Positions 9,327 to 17,294 of a DNA stretch of 64,000 nt are shown piece after piece. This stretch comes from Catellatospora sp. TT07R-123. Its GTDB lineage: Bacteria; Actinomycetota; Actinomycetes; Mycobacteriales; Micromonosporaceae. How positions within the stretch are numbered: position 1 is the stretch's first letter; every line of letters starts with the position of its first letter. The position numbers and the translations under genes are program-made. The notes below the pieces were generated by a model. That model was given only the letters and a program-made list of their open reading frames with translations. It did not search any database and was not told where the DNA came from. The stretch is taken from positions 2,852,001 to 2,916,000 of the forward strand of contig NZ_BNEM01000001.1 in NCBI RefSeq assembly GCF_018327705.1. Direction: 5' to 3'.

Positions 9327-10760
9327 GTGACGGTACGTGTGCGATTCGCCCCATCTCCCACCGGCATGTTCCATGTCGGCGGCGCCCGGTCAGCCCTGCA
9401 GAACGCGGTCTACGCCAAGCAGCACGGCGGCGTGTTCGTGCTGCGCATCGAGGACACCGATGCCGCGCGCAACCGCCCCGAGTGGACCGAGGGCATCCTC
9501 TCGGCGCTGGAGTGGATCGGCATCGCCCGCGACACCTACGAGGGGCCGCTGTTCCAGTCGTCGTACCTCGCCGAGCAGACCAAGGCCGCGCAGCAGCTGT
9601 TCGACGCCGGCCGGGCCTACTACTGCGACTGCACCCGCGACGACGTGCAGGCCCGCACCGAGAACAAGTTCTCCGGATACGACGGCTTCTGCCGCGACCG
9701 CGGTCTCACCCCGGGCGAGGGGCGCGCGCTGCGCTTCCGTACGCCCGACGAGGGTGTCACCAAGGTCGTCGACCTGATCCGCGGCGAGCCGACCTTCGAG
9801 AACAAGCTGATCGAGGACTTCGTCATCGCGCGCGGCGACGGCTCCCCGGTGTTCCTGCTGGCCAACGTGGTCGACGACGTGACCATGGGGATCACCCACG
9901 TGATCCGGGCCGAGGAGCACCTGCCGAACACGCCCAAGCAGCAGCTGCTGTGGGAGGCCCTCGGGCACGAGCCGCCGGTCTGGGCGCACGTGCCCGTGGT
10001 GGTCAACGAGAAGCGGCAGAAGCTGTCCAAGCGCCGCGACAAGGTGGCCCTGGAGATGTACCGCGACGAGGGCTACCTCGCCGCCGCCATGCGCAACTAC
10101 CTGATGCTGCTGGGCTGGGCACCGTCGGGCGACCGCGAGATCGTGCCCTGGTCGGTGATCGAGGATGAGTTCCGCCTGGAGCAGGTCAACCCGTCCTCGG
10201 CGTTCTTCGACGAGAAGAAGCTGCGCGCGTTCAACGGCGAGTACATCCGGGCGCTGAGCACGGCGGAGTTCACCGACGCGTGCACGCCGTGGCTGACCGG
10301 GCCGTTCCCGACCGAGGCCGAGCGGGCCGAGCGCGGCTACGGCATCGTCGCGCCGCCGTGGGACCCGGCCGTGTACGACCCGGCGGTGTTCGCGCAGGTG
10401 GCCGAGCTGGTGCAGACCCGCATCGCGCTGCTGTCCGAGGTGGTCTCCTACGTGGACTTCCTGTTCCTGGACGAGCCGTTGCTCGACGAGGCGGCCTGGG
10501 CCAAGGCGTCGAAGGACGCGGGCATCCTGCCCGACGTGACGGCGGCGCTGCGGGACCTGCCGTCCTGGGACGCGGAGTCGATCAAGAACACGCTGGTCGC
10601 GGTCGGCGAGGCGCACGGGCTCAAGCTGGGCAAGGCGCAGGCGCCGGTGCGGGTCGCGGTGACCGGCCGCGCGGTGGGCCTGCCGCTGTTCGAGTCGCTG
10701 GAGGTGCTGGGCCGCGAGCGCACGCTCGCCCGCCTGGCGAAGGTCACCCCCGCCGCCTGA
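9327..10760 (+). CDS. gltX: Glutamyl-tRNA synthetase
   Basis: This 477-residue class I aminoacyl-tRNA synthetase starts with a GTG, reading [20 protein letters not shown], which contains the HIGH-type motif HVGG. The KMSKS-type motif is KLSKR near 233. A cysteine-bearing zinc-like segment YYCDCTRDD lies near 100, and the C-terminal anticodon-binding helical domain is complete. The enzyme charges tRNA-Glu in the cytoplasm and, in actinobacteria, usually also tRNA-Gln before amidation (established for bacteria with GatCAB). The upstream frame stays open for a long way, but the conserved N-terminus fixes the start. A textbook terminator follows. Confidence 0.96.
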   Translation: MTVRVRFAPSPTGMFHVGGARSALQNAVYAKQHGGVFVLRIEDTDAARNRPEWTEGILSALEWIGIARDTYEGPLFQSSYLAEQTKAAQQLFDAGRAYYCDCTRDDVQARTENKFSGYDGFCRDRGLTPGEGRALRFRTPDEGVTKVVDLIRGEPTFENKLIEDFVIARGDGSPVFLLANVVDDVTMGITHVIRAEEHLPNTPKQQLLWEALGHEPPVWAHVPVVVNEKRQKLSKRRDKVALEMYRDEGYLAAAMRNYLMLLGWAPSGDREIVPWSVIEDEFRLEQVNPSSAFFDEKKLRAFNGEYIRALSTAEFTDACTPWLTGPFPTEAERAERGYGIVAPPWDPAVYDPAVFAQVAELVQTRIALLSEVVSYVDFLFLDEPLLDEAAWAKASKDAGILPDVTAALRDLPSWDAESIKNTLVAVGEAHGLKLGKAQAPVRVAVTGRAVGLPLFESLEVLGRERTLARLAKVTPAA

Positions 10761-10777
10761 GCAGGGACAAGACGAGA

Positions 10778-10815
10778 AGAGGCCCGCCGGTCGCGACCGG
10801 CGGGCCTCTTTCTTT
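10778..10815 (+). terminator. Rho-independent terminator of gltX
   Basis: A perfect 32-nt palindrome (10778-10809) with half-site AGAGGCCCGCCGGTCG is followed by a T-rich tail TTTCTTT. The AGAG side also serves the convergent copC-like gene weakly. Confidence 0.85.
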
Positions 10816-10845
10816 CGCGGGTACGGCTTCTTTCGCGGGTACGGC
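10810..10845. repeat. Two tandem copies of an 18-bp unit
   Basis: TTCTTTCGCGGGTACGGC occurs at 10810-10827 and again at 10828-10845, directly after the gltX terminator stem and just before the stop codon of the copC-like gene. The T-tail of the terminator is therefore duplicated. Confidence 0.85.
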
Positions 10846-10846
10846 G

Positions 10847-11431
10847 TCAGGCCCGGCGCCGCTTCACCAGGTTGATCACGCCGCCGACGAGCAGCCCGGC
10901 CACCACCGCACCGCCGATCCAGGGCCACCACGGGGCGTCGTCGCTCTTCGGCTGCGCCTGCGCCGGAGACGGGGCCGGGGACGGGCTCTCGGCCGCCGGG
11001 CTCGCGCTCGGCACGGCCGCCGACTCGGTGACCGGCGACGGGCTGGCCTGCCCCGCCAGGGTGAACGTGTAGGAGCCCTTCACCACGTGGCCGTCCTCCG
11101 AGGACACCTCGTAGGCCACCTTGTACGCGCCACCGGCCGTGCCGGTGAACGGCGCCGAGATGCTCTTGCCGCTGATCGCGGGCGCGCCCGCCGCGACCGC
11201 ACCGTCCGGGCCGGTCACCGTCAGCGTGGCGCCGTCCTTCTTGAGCGTGGCCAGGAACTTCAGCGTCACCTGCGCGGGCGGGGCGGTCAGCGCGGCGTTC
11301 TTGGCCGGAGAGGCCGACACCAGCGAGTTGTGCGCCCAGGCGGGCTGCGCCACCAGCGCCAGCAGGGCAGCCGCCACGGCGGCCACGAGGGCGTACGCCC
11401 AGGTGCGGGTGCGCTGGACGGGGTTGGTCAC
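10847..11431 (-). CDS. CopC-domain copper-binding membrane protein
   Basis: This 194-residue protein has a Sec signal peptide (residues 1-33, ending QPAWA) and mature start HNSLVSASP, whose leading histidine is the usual first copper ligand of CopC. A CopC beta-sandwich follows (about 34-130, containing SSEDGHVVKGSYTF with a second ligand His). Next come a Pro/Ser/Ala-rich linker (about 133-165) and one C-terminal helix with a KRRR tail. This is a surface-tethered periplasm-side copper binder. A YcnJ/CopD partner is not present nearby. The GTG start has GGAG 7 nt upstream. Confidence 0.86.
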   Translation of the reverse strand: MTNPVQRTRTWAYALVAAVAAALLALVAQPAWAHNSLVSASPAKNAALTAPPAQVTLKFLATLKKDGATLTVTGPDGAVAAGAPAISGKSISAPFTGTAGGAYKVAYEVSSEDGHVVKGSYTFTLAGQASPSPVTESAAVPSASPAAESPSPAPSPAQAQPKSDDAPWWPWIGGAVVAGLLVGGVINLVKRRRA

Positions 11432-11703
11432 GGCGGTTCTCCAGTCGGTCGGCAGGTGTGTCGGCGGGTTGGTCGACCGTACCCGGCGCCTGGTTCCCGG
11501 CGGGCGGGCCGCTTTCCGTCACTCCTTCGCCGACCGTCACCCGTGGCGCACATCACGATCACGCGGAGTCCGGAACGGAGGGCCTTCCGGAATTCGTGTC
11601 CTAAACGTGACTATCCATTCGGCAACCTGAGGCCCTCCGCACAGGTCTTTGACTCGTATCACCAGTCACACTGTCCTCAGGTGACGCAGCGAACGGGGCG
11701 AGC

Positions 11704-12399
11704 ATGGGCCGGAGCATTGGCCAGAAGGTAATCGCAGGGATGTTCACGGCATTCCTGTTGCTGCTCGGCGCCCCTGCGGCGCACGCGGCGGCCCATGTGG
11801 CGGCGCCCACTCCCGTGCCCAAGCCGGGCGTGCCCAAGCCCGGTGTGCCCAAGCCCAGCGCCTCGCCCGACGTGAAGACCATCGCCATCAGCGGCGACGG
11901 CATCACCACTGCGCTGACGATCAGCTCCACCGACAACCAGCGGGTGTACGCGCTGCTGATCAGCGAGGTCGACTGGCTGGCCACCCGTACCTCGGCGCTC
12001 AAGGCGCCCGCCGCCGACAAGCTCGGCCCCAAGTTCACCGTCGTCACCTCGGTCAACGGCGCGGCCAAGCAGGCCTACGACCTCTACCCCACCGCCGCCG
12101 GCGGCCCGCGCGTCTTCCGCCCGCAGGCCCAGCCCGACAAGCGCAAGGTCGCCGCCGCGTGGTTCTACGGCCGCCTCAGCATGCCGTCGAGCCTGCGCGC
12201 CGCGGGCGTCGCCCTGGGCACCCCCGGCCCGAACGAGGGCGGGGGCGGCGGCGGCACCGTCGAGAGCCCGCTGGCCGAGCCCGACATCGAGGCGATGGTC
12301 GGCGACTGGCAGAAGTTCGTGGGCCTCAACGGCGCGGTCGTGGTCGTCATCGCCATCGGCGTCTTCGCCATCGCGTACGTGCTGCGCCGCCGCGTCTGA
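11704..12399 (+). CDS. Secreted, C-terminally membrane-anchored protein of unknown function
   Basis: This 231-residue protein has a signal peptide (about 1-29, ending AHAAA), then three tandem copies of a proline-rich PKPGV-type unit (about 38-53). A globular middle (about 55-160) has no family I recognise. A glycine run near 179-184 and a C-terminal helix (about 212-227) ending RRR follow. The layout suggests a wall-spanning stalk holding a folded domain near the membrane. It precedes the LppM-like gene by 41 bp on the same strand. The 272 bp upstream hold no gene; a short TCCGGAA/TTCCGGA inverted repeat lies near 11570-11592. Confidence 0.7.
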   Translation: MGRSIGQKVIAGMFTAFLLLLGAPAAHAAAHVAAPTPVPKPGVPKPGVPKPSASPDVKTIAISGDGITTALTISSTDNQRVYALLISEVDWLATRTSALKAPAADKLGPKFTVVTSVNGAAKQAYDLYPTAAGGPRVFRPQAQPDKRKVAAAWFYGRLSMPSSLRAAGVALGTPGPNEGGGGGGTVESPLAEPDIEAMVGDWQKFVGLNGAVVVVIAIGVFAIAYVLRRRV

Positions 12400-12440
12400 C
12401 CCTGCTTCCGGTCCTGGCCGGGCTCGCGGATACTGGCCCG

Positions 12441-13250
12441 ATGCGACAGCTCCGTAGACCTCTGCGCGCCCTGGCCGCCCTCGCGCTCGTCGCGTTCGGC
12501 CTGTCCGGCTGCATGAAGCTCGACATGGACCTCACCGTCAACAGCAACGACACCCTGGACGGGACGGTCGTCGTCGCGCTGGACCGGTCGCTGCTGATGA
12601 TGAGCGGCAAGAGCCCCGAAGAGGCGTTCGAAGGCGCCGAGGACAGCGTCAAGGACCTGCCCAAGGGCTCCCGCACCGAGGTGTACGACGACGGCAAGTT
12701 CTACGGCAAGAAGATCATTTACGACGACCTGTCGTTCGCGGCCTTCAACTCCGGCAAGGCCGACGCCCCGCACATCGAGCACGCCGACGGGAAGTACACC
12801 TTCACGGCCGACCTCAAGACCGGCTCCAACAGCCTCGGCGCCCAGGCCGAGCTGATGCGGCCGTTCCTCAGCGGCATCCAGATCACCATCGCGCTGACCT
12901 TCCCCGGCGACGTCGTCGAGCACGACGCGCAGGCGAAGGTCGACGGGCACCGGGTCAGCTGGAACCTCGGCCTGGGCGAGAACAACCGGCTGCGGGCGGT
13001 CGCCGAGGAGGGCCCGGCGTTCCCGCTGGCGGTCGTCGCGGTCGTCGGCGGGGTCGCGGGCCTGGCCGTGGTCGTCGGCATCGTCGTGCTCGCCATCTGG
13101 CTCAGCCGCCGCCACGCCACCCCGGCCCCCGCAGCCACCCCCGCCTACCCGGCAGCAGCCCCCACCGACCCCGCCTACCCGGCGACCTACGCCGACCCCC
13201 ACCCCGCCACCCACCCCGGCAGCGACCCCACCCCACCCACCCACCCCTGA
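12441..13250 (+). CDS. LppM-domain lipoprotein with C-terminal membrane helix
   Basis: The 269-residue product starts MRQLRRPLRALAALALV and has a lipobox ending LSGC near residue 24. The LppM domain follows (about 25-190, with CMKLDMDLTVNSNDTLDG). A transmembrane helix (about 195-220) ends SRRH, and a proline- and alanine-rich tail completes it. LppM in mycobacteria is a membrane protein that affects phagosome blocking; its biochemical role is unclear. A GATACT box 6 nt before the ATG and the lack of a ribosome-binding site suggest a leaderless mRNA, although co-transcription with the upstream gene is also possible. Confidence 0.8.
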   Translation: MRQLRRPLRALAALALVAFGLSGCMKLDMDLTVNSNDTLDGTVVVALDRSLLMMSGKSPEEAFEGAEDSVKDLPKGSRTEVYDDGKFYGKKIIYDDLSFAAFNSGKADAPHIEHADGKYTFTADLKTGSNSLGAQAELMRPFLSGIQITIALTFPGDVVEHDAQAKVDGHRVSWNLGLGENNRLRAVAEEGPAFPLAVVAVVGGVAGLAVVVGIVVLAIWLSRRHATPAPAATPAYPAAAPTDPAYPATYADPHPATHPGSDPTPPTHP

Positions 13251-13402
13251 CCCACCCCGCCCAGCCCAGCCCCCGCGCCGCGCCGCGCCACGCCGCGATG
13301 ATCGCTGTCTGCGGTCGAGACCTTGCCGCTGAGGGCGGCTTCTGACCGCGAACAGCGATCTCCCGCCCCGGACACCCCGAAGAACGCAACCTCCCCAGCC
13401 CG

Positions 13403-13481
13403 CTTTCCAATAGACGTTGGCCTATCACGTCGACTGAGACGAGATCGAAGTCGATGTGATAGGCCAACGTCTATTGGAAAG
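13403..13481. repeat. Palindromic repeat B1 (long subtype)
   Basis: 33-bp arms, 13403-13435 and 13449-13481, pair with one mismatch around a 13-nt loop. The shared core is GACGTTGGCCTATC. It lies between two genes of the same orientation (lppM-like and fasR), unlike the other B copies, and just upstream of the fasR promoter. Copies are at 27498, 36941 and 54746. Confidence 0.85.
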
Positions 13482-13524
13482 ACGGAGCCCGCGGCCACGG
13501 CCGGAACGCCGACGGCGGGCTACC

Positions 13525-13530
13525 TATCAT
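13525..13530 (+). promoter_or_regulatory. -10 box of a probable leaderless fasR transcript
   Basis: TATCAT ends 6 nt before the ATG at 13537 and no ribosome-binding site is visible. Confidence 0.45.
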
Positions 13531-13536
13531 GGGCGC

Positions 13537-14742
13537 ATGACCCTCGCGCGGCCGGAGCCGCTCGCCGCGACGCTGCGCCAGATCGAGCGCGCCGCCGGGG
13601 CACTGGCCACCGCGAGCGTGTCGCGCATGGACGAGACCCTGCCCTGGTTCCGGGAACTGCCCGCGGACCAGCGGTCCTGGGTCATGCTGGTGGCCCAGGC
13701 GGGCGTGCAGTCGCTGGTCAACTGGCTGCGCCAGGGCGGCGGCAGCGGCGGCAGCCCGCAGGCCGTCTCCGACGAGGTGTTCGACGTCGCGCCCCGGGCG
13801 CTGGCGCGCAGCATCAACCTCCAGCAGACGGTGGCCCTGATCAAGGTGACCATCGACGTCGTCGAGGAGCAGGTGCCGCACCTGGCCGCCAAGGGCGAGG
13901 AGCAGCAGCTGCGCGAGGCGGTGCTGCGCTACTCGCGGGAGGTCGCGTTCGCCGCGGCCCGGGTGTACGCCCGCGCCGCCGAGTCCCGCGGCGCCTGGGA
14001 CGCCCGGTTGCAGGCGCTGCTGGTGGACGCGCTGCTGCGCGGCGACTCCGCCGACGTGCTGGCCAGCCGGGCCGCCGCGCTGGGCTGGACCGACGCGCCG
14101 CCGGTGGTGGTCGTGGTCGGCCGCTCCCCCGGCGGCGAGGCGGCGGTGGTGCTGCACGGGGTGCACCGGGCGGCGCGGCGCGCCGACGTCGAGGTGCTGG
14201 GCGGCGTACACGGGGACCGGCTGGTCGTGGTGGTCGGCGGTGCGGTCGACCCGCTGTCGGCGGCCGAGCGGCTGCTGCCCGCGTTCGGGCCGGGGCCGGT
14301 GGTGGTCGGCCCGGCGGTGCCGGCGCTGGAGGCGGCGACCGAGTCGGCTCGGTCGGCGATGGCGGGCTACCGGGCGGCGCCGGCGTGGCCCGCGGCGCCC
14401 CGGCCGGTCGGCGCCGACGATCTGCTGGCCGAGCGGGCCCTGGCGGGCGACGGGGAGGCGCGGCGCATCCTGCGTCACTCGGCGTACGGGGCGCTGGCGC
14501 GTACCAGCGGGGAGCTGCTGGAGACGCTGGACGCGTTCCTGATCCACGGCGGGGCGCTGGAGGCGACGGCGCGGGCGCTGTTCGTACATCCGAACACGGT
14601 GCGTTACCGTTTGCGGCGAGTGGCTGAGGTCACAGGGTTCGCGCCGCTGACTCCCCGTGACGCGTTCACCCTCAAAATCGCGCTGGCGCTCGGCCGGCTG
14701 GAGCCTGGTACGCAGGGCGAACAGGCCACCAAGAACTCCTAA
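13537..14742 (+). CDS. fasR: PucR/CdaR-type regulator, FasR-like activator of fatty-acid synthesis
   Basis: This 401-residue protein has a C-terminal PucR-type helix-turn-helix: FLIHGGALEATARALFVHPN followed by TVRYRLRRV, about residues 328-375. A GGDEF-like middle domain and a helical N-terminal region precede it. In Streptomyces and mycobacteria, a regulator of this architecture directly upstream of the fatty-acid synthase genes (FasR) activates them (established). Here it lies 119 bp upstream of fabD in the same orientation, so the assignment rests on both architecture and position. The ATG at 13537 is preferred over upstream in-frame codons because those fall inside palindrome B1. Confidence 0.85.
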   Translation: MTLARPEPLAATLRQIERAAGALATASVSRMDETLPWFRELPADQRSWVMLVAQAGVQSLVNWLRQGGGSGGSPQAVSDEVFDVAPRALARSINLQQTVALIKVTIDVVEEQVPHLAAKGEEQQLREAVLRYSREVAFAAARVYARAAESRGAWDARLQALLVDALLRGDSADVLASRAAALGWTDAPPVVVVVGRSPGGEAAVVLHGVHRAARRADVEVLGGVHGDRLVVVVGGAVDPLSAAERLLPAFGPGPVVVGPAVPALEAATESARSAMAGYRAAPAWPAAPRPVGADDLLAERALAGDGEARRILRHSAYGALARTSGELLETLDAFLIHGGALEATARALFVHPNTVRYRLRRVAEVTGFAPLTPRDAFTLKIALALGRLEPGTQGEQATKNS

Positions 14743-14762
14743 ACCGGGACAGAATTCCGCCC

Positions 14763-14806
14763 CCTCCTACCGATCTTTGTTCAGTACCCACAAGAACGGT
14801 AGGAGG
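14763..14806. promoter_or_regulatory. Dyad in the fabD leader (operator or attenuator candidate)
   Basis: CCTCCTACCG (14763-14772) pairs perfectly with CGGTAGGAGG (14797-14806). TCTTTGT and ACAAGA inside extend the stem with one bulge. It lies about 55 nt before the fabD start. It has no T-run and no start codon after AGGAGG, so an operator (for example for FasR) or an mRNA hairpin fits better than a terminator or a hidden gene. Confidence 0.5.
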
Positions 14807-14861
14807 ATTTAGTCATCTGCGGCAACGGCGCGCCCGCCCGTGATCCCTCAGGGTGGAATAC

Positions 14862-16028
14862 GTGCTCGCCGTACTCTCCCCGGGCCAGGGTGCCCAGAAA
14901 CCAGGTTTCCTCAAACCGTGGCTCGACCTCGAGGGAACCGAGGCGCGCCTGCGCGCCTGGTCGGACCTTGCCGGGGTGGACCTGGTGCATCTGGGCACCG
15001 AGGCGGATGCTGAAGAGATCAAGGACACCGCGAAGACCCAGCCGCTGCTGGTGGCCGCGGCCCTGCTCGCCGCCGGCCACCTGCCCATGGGCGACGTGTC
15101 CGTCGCCGCCGGCCACAGTGTCGGCGAGCTCGGCGCCGCCGCGCTGGCGGGCGTGCTGACCCCGGAGGCGGCGGTCACGCTGGCCGGCGTACGCGGCCGG
15201 GAGATGGCCGCGGCGTGCGCCCTCGAACCCACCGGCATGGCCGCCATCCTCGGCGGCGACGAGGCCGAGATCATCGCCGCGCTCGCCGCGCACGGCCTGC
15301 ACCCGGCCAACCGCAACGGCGCGGGCCAGATCGTGGCCGCCGGCTCGCTGAGCGCGCTGGACGCGTTCGCCGCCGCGCCGCCCGCGAAGACCCGCGTGAT
15401 CAAGCTTCAGGTCGCCGGCGCGTTCCACACGCCGTACATGGCTCCGGCGCAGGCCGGGCTGGCCGCGGCCGCCGCCGGGATCACCCCCGCGCAGCCGGAC
15501 CGCCTGCTGCTGTCCAACGCCGACGGGACCGCCGTCGGCGAGGGCGCCGAGGTGCTCGCCCGGCTGGTCCGCCAGGTCACCTCGCCGGTGCGCTGGGACC
15601 TGTGCATGCGCGCCCTGGCCGATCTCGGCGTGACCGCCGTCATCGAGCTGGCGCCCGCGGGAACGCTGACGGGCCTGGTCAAGCGCGAGCTGAAGACCGG
15701 CACCCCGGAGATCGTCAACCTGAACACCCCGGACGACCTGGCCGCGGCCCGCGACCTCATCGCCCGGCACGGTTCGAGCCCGTCGCACGAGCCCACCCCG
15801 CACGTGCGCATCGTGGTGGCCGCCACCGCCGGCACCTTCGAGCCGACCCCCGACCTCGCCGTGGGTACGCAGGTCAAGGCCGGGCAGGTCATCGGTCAGG
15901 TCATCACCCGGCAGGGCGGCGTGGACGTCACCGCGCACCAGCCCGGCCACCTCGTCGAGTGGCTGGCGCACCAGGACGACCCGGTCGCGCCCGGCCAGCC
16001 CCTCGCTCGGATCGGAGAGCATTCATGA
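14862..16028 (+). CDS. fabD: Malonyl-CoA:ACP transacylase with C-terminal biotinyl-like domain
   Basis: The 388-residue FabD loads malonyl onto ACP. SPGQGAQ lies near the N-terminus, the nucleophile is S86 in GHSVGE (84-89), and the later GAFHTPYM carries the catalytic His near 190. The MAT domain ends near 305. A further 75 residues (about 314-388) look like a biotinyl/lipoyl barrel-sandwich domain: GTFEPTPD, VKAGQVIGQV, then HQPGHLVEW and PVAPGQPLARIGE. The position of the attachment lysine is Gln in ITRQGGVDV and the domain has no EAMKM motif, so it should not be biotinylated. The GTG at 14862 is chosen because AGGGTGGA precedes it; GTG 14853 is the alternative. Confidence 0.93.
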   Translation: MLAVLSPGQGAQKPGFLKPWLDLEGTEARLRAWSDLAGVDLVHLGTEADAEEIKDTAKTQPLLVAAALLAAGHLPMGDVSVAAGHSVGELGAAALAGVLTPEAAVTLAGVRGREMAAACALEPTGMAAILGGDEAEIIAALAAHGLHPANRNGAGQIVAAGSLSALDAFAAAPPAKTRVIKLQVAGAFHTPYMAPAQAGLAAAAAGITPAQPDRLLLSNADGTAVGEGAEVLARLVRQVTSPVRWDLCMRALADLGVTAVIELAPAGTLTGLVKRELKTGTPEIVNLNTPDDLAAARDLIARHGSSPSHEPTPHVRIVVAATAGTFEPTPDLAVGTQVKAGQVIGQVITRQGGVDVTAHQPGHLVEWLAHQDDPVAPGQPLARIGEHS

Positions 16029-16975
16029 GCACCACCGCCACCGGCAGCAAGGTCCTCGCCTTCGGGCACTACCAGCCCTCGCGGGTCGTCACCAACGACG
16101 ACCTGGCGCAGATGGTCGACACCAACGACGAGTGGATCCAGTCGCGCGTCGGCATCAAGGAGCGGCGCATCGCCGACTCCGAGACCGTCGCCGACATGGC
16201 CGGGTTCGCCGCGGAGAAGGCGCTGGCCGCGTCCGGCCTGACCGCCGCCGACATCGATCTGGTGATCGTGGCGACCTGCTCCTCGATCGACCGCAGCCCG
16301 AACGTGGCCTGCCGGGTCGCCGAAAAGCTGGGCATCGCGGGCGCCGCTGCGTTCGACCTGAACACCGCCTGCTCCGGCTTCTCGTACGCGCTGGCCAACG
16401 CCGACCACGCGATCCGCGCGGGCGCCGCCCGGCACGCGCTCGTCATCGGCGCGGAGAAGCTGTCGCAGATCACCGACTGGTCCGACCGGTCCACCTGCGT
16501 GATCTTCGCCGACGGCGCGGGCGCCGCGGTCGTGTCGGCCACCGCCGAGGGCGAGGAGCCCGGGGTCGGCCCGGTCGTGTGGGGTTCGGACCCCAGCGAC
16601 GCGATCGCGATCGAGGGCTGGCAGCCGTACATCGTGCAGGAGGGCCAGAAGGTCTTCCGCTGGGCCACCGGCACCGCCCCGAGCATCGCGCTGCAGGCCT
16701 GCGAGAAGGCCGGGGTCACCCCGGCCGAGCTCGGCGGCTTCGTCCCGCACCAGGCCAACCTGCGCATCATCGAGCCGCTCGCCCGCAAGATCGGCGTGGA
16801 CCCGGCGGTGCTGTCCCGCGACATCATCGAGTCGGGCAACACCTCGGCGGCGAGCATCCCGCTGGCCCTGTCCAAGATGATCGAGCGCGGCGAGGTACGG
16901 TCCGGCTCGCCGGTGCTGCTCGTCGGCTTCGGTGGCGGCCTGACCTATGCCGGTCAGGTAATCCGCTGCCCCTGA
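16025..16975 (+). CDS. fabH: Beta-ketoacyl-ACP synthase III
   Basis: This 316-residue enzyme starts a fatty acid by condensing an acyl-CoA primer with malonyl-ACP. The triad is complete: C116 in NTACSGF, H242 in PHQAN and N272 in SGNTSAAS. The GFGGGLTYAGQV C-terminus is typical. In actinobacteria it often prefers branched primers (established), but specificity is not readable here. Its ATG overlaps the fabD stop as ATGA, so translation is coupled. Confidence 0.95.
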   Translation: MSTTATGSKVLAFGHYQPSRVVTNDDLAQMVDTNDEWIQSRVGIKERRIADSETVADMAGFAAEKALAASGLTAADIDLVIVATCSSIDRSPNVACRVAEKLGIAGAAAFDLNTACSGFSYALANADHAIRAGAARHALVIGAEKLSQITDWSDRSTCVIFADGAGAAVVSATAEGEEPGVGPVVWGSDPSDAIAIEGWQPYIVQEGQKVFRWATGTAPSIALQACEKAGVTPAELGGFVPHQANLRIIEPLARKIGVDPAVLSRDIIESGNTSAASIPLALSKMIERGEVRSGSPVLLVGFGGGLTYAGQVIRCP

Positions 16976-17035
16976 TACGACCGGCCCGCGTCGCGGGACG
17001 GATCGCAACCACCAACCGAAGGGAAACACAGTTCC

Positions 17036-17278
17036 ATGGCTACTCGTGAAGAGGTCGTCAGCGGCCTGGCCGAGATCCTCGAAGAGGTCGCCGGCGTGAA
17101 CCCCGACGACGTCTCCGAGGAGAAGTCGTTCACGGAGGACCTCGACGTCGACTCGCTCTCCATGGTCGAGGTCGTCGTGGCCGCCGAGGAGAAGTTCGGC
17201 GCGAAGATCCCGGACGACGAGGTCCAGAACCTGAAGACCGTCGGCGACGCCGTCTCCTTCATCGTCGCCAACTCCTGA
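17036..17278 (+). CDS. acpP: Acyl carrier protein
   Basis: This 80-residue acidic protein has the phosphopantetheine site S40 in DVDSLSMVEV. Four helices can be inferred from the usual pattern, including AAEEKFGAKIPDDEV for helices II-III. It carries the growing chain between the Fab enzymes. It has its own leader with AAGGGAAAC about 9 nt upstream and lies 60 bp after fabH. Confidence 0.96.
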   Translation: MATREEVVSGLAEILEEVAGVNPDDVSEEKSFTEDLDVDSLSMVEVVVAAEEKFGAKIPDDEVQNLKTVGDAVSFIVANS

Positions 17279-17294
17279 AGTTGCGAGAACTGAC

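Noticed and set aside
14801-14806. AGGAGG as the ribosome-binding site of a hidden small gene before fabD
   Set aside because: No start codon follows at a usable distance and no small open frame is conserved-looking. It is the right arm of a dyad.
14853-14861. GTG at 14853 as the fabD start
   Set aside because: The AGGGTGG that would serve as ribosome-binding site overlaps this codon; it fits the GTG at 14862.
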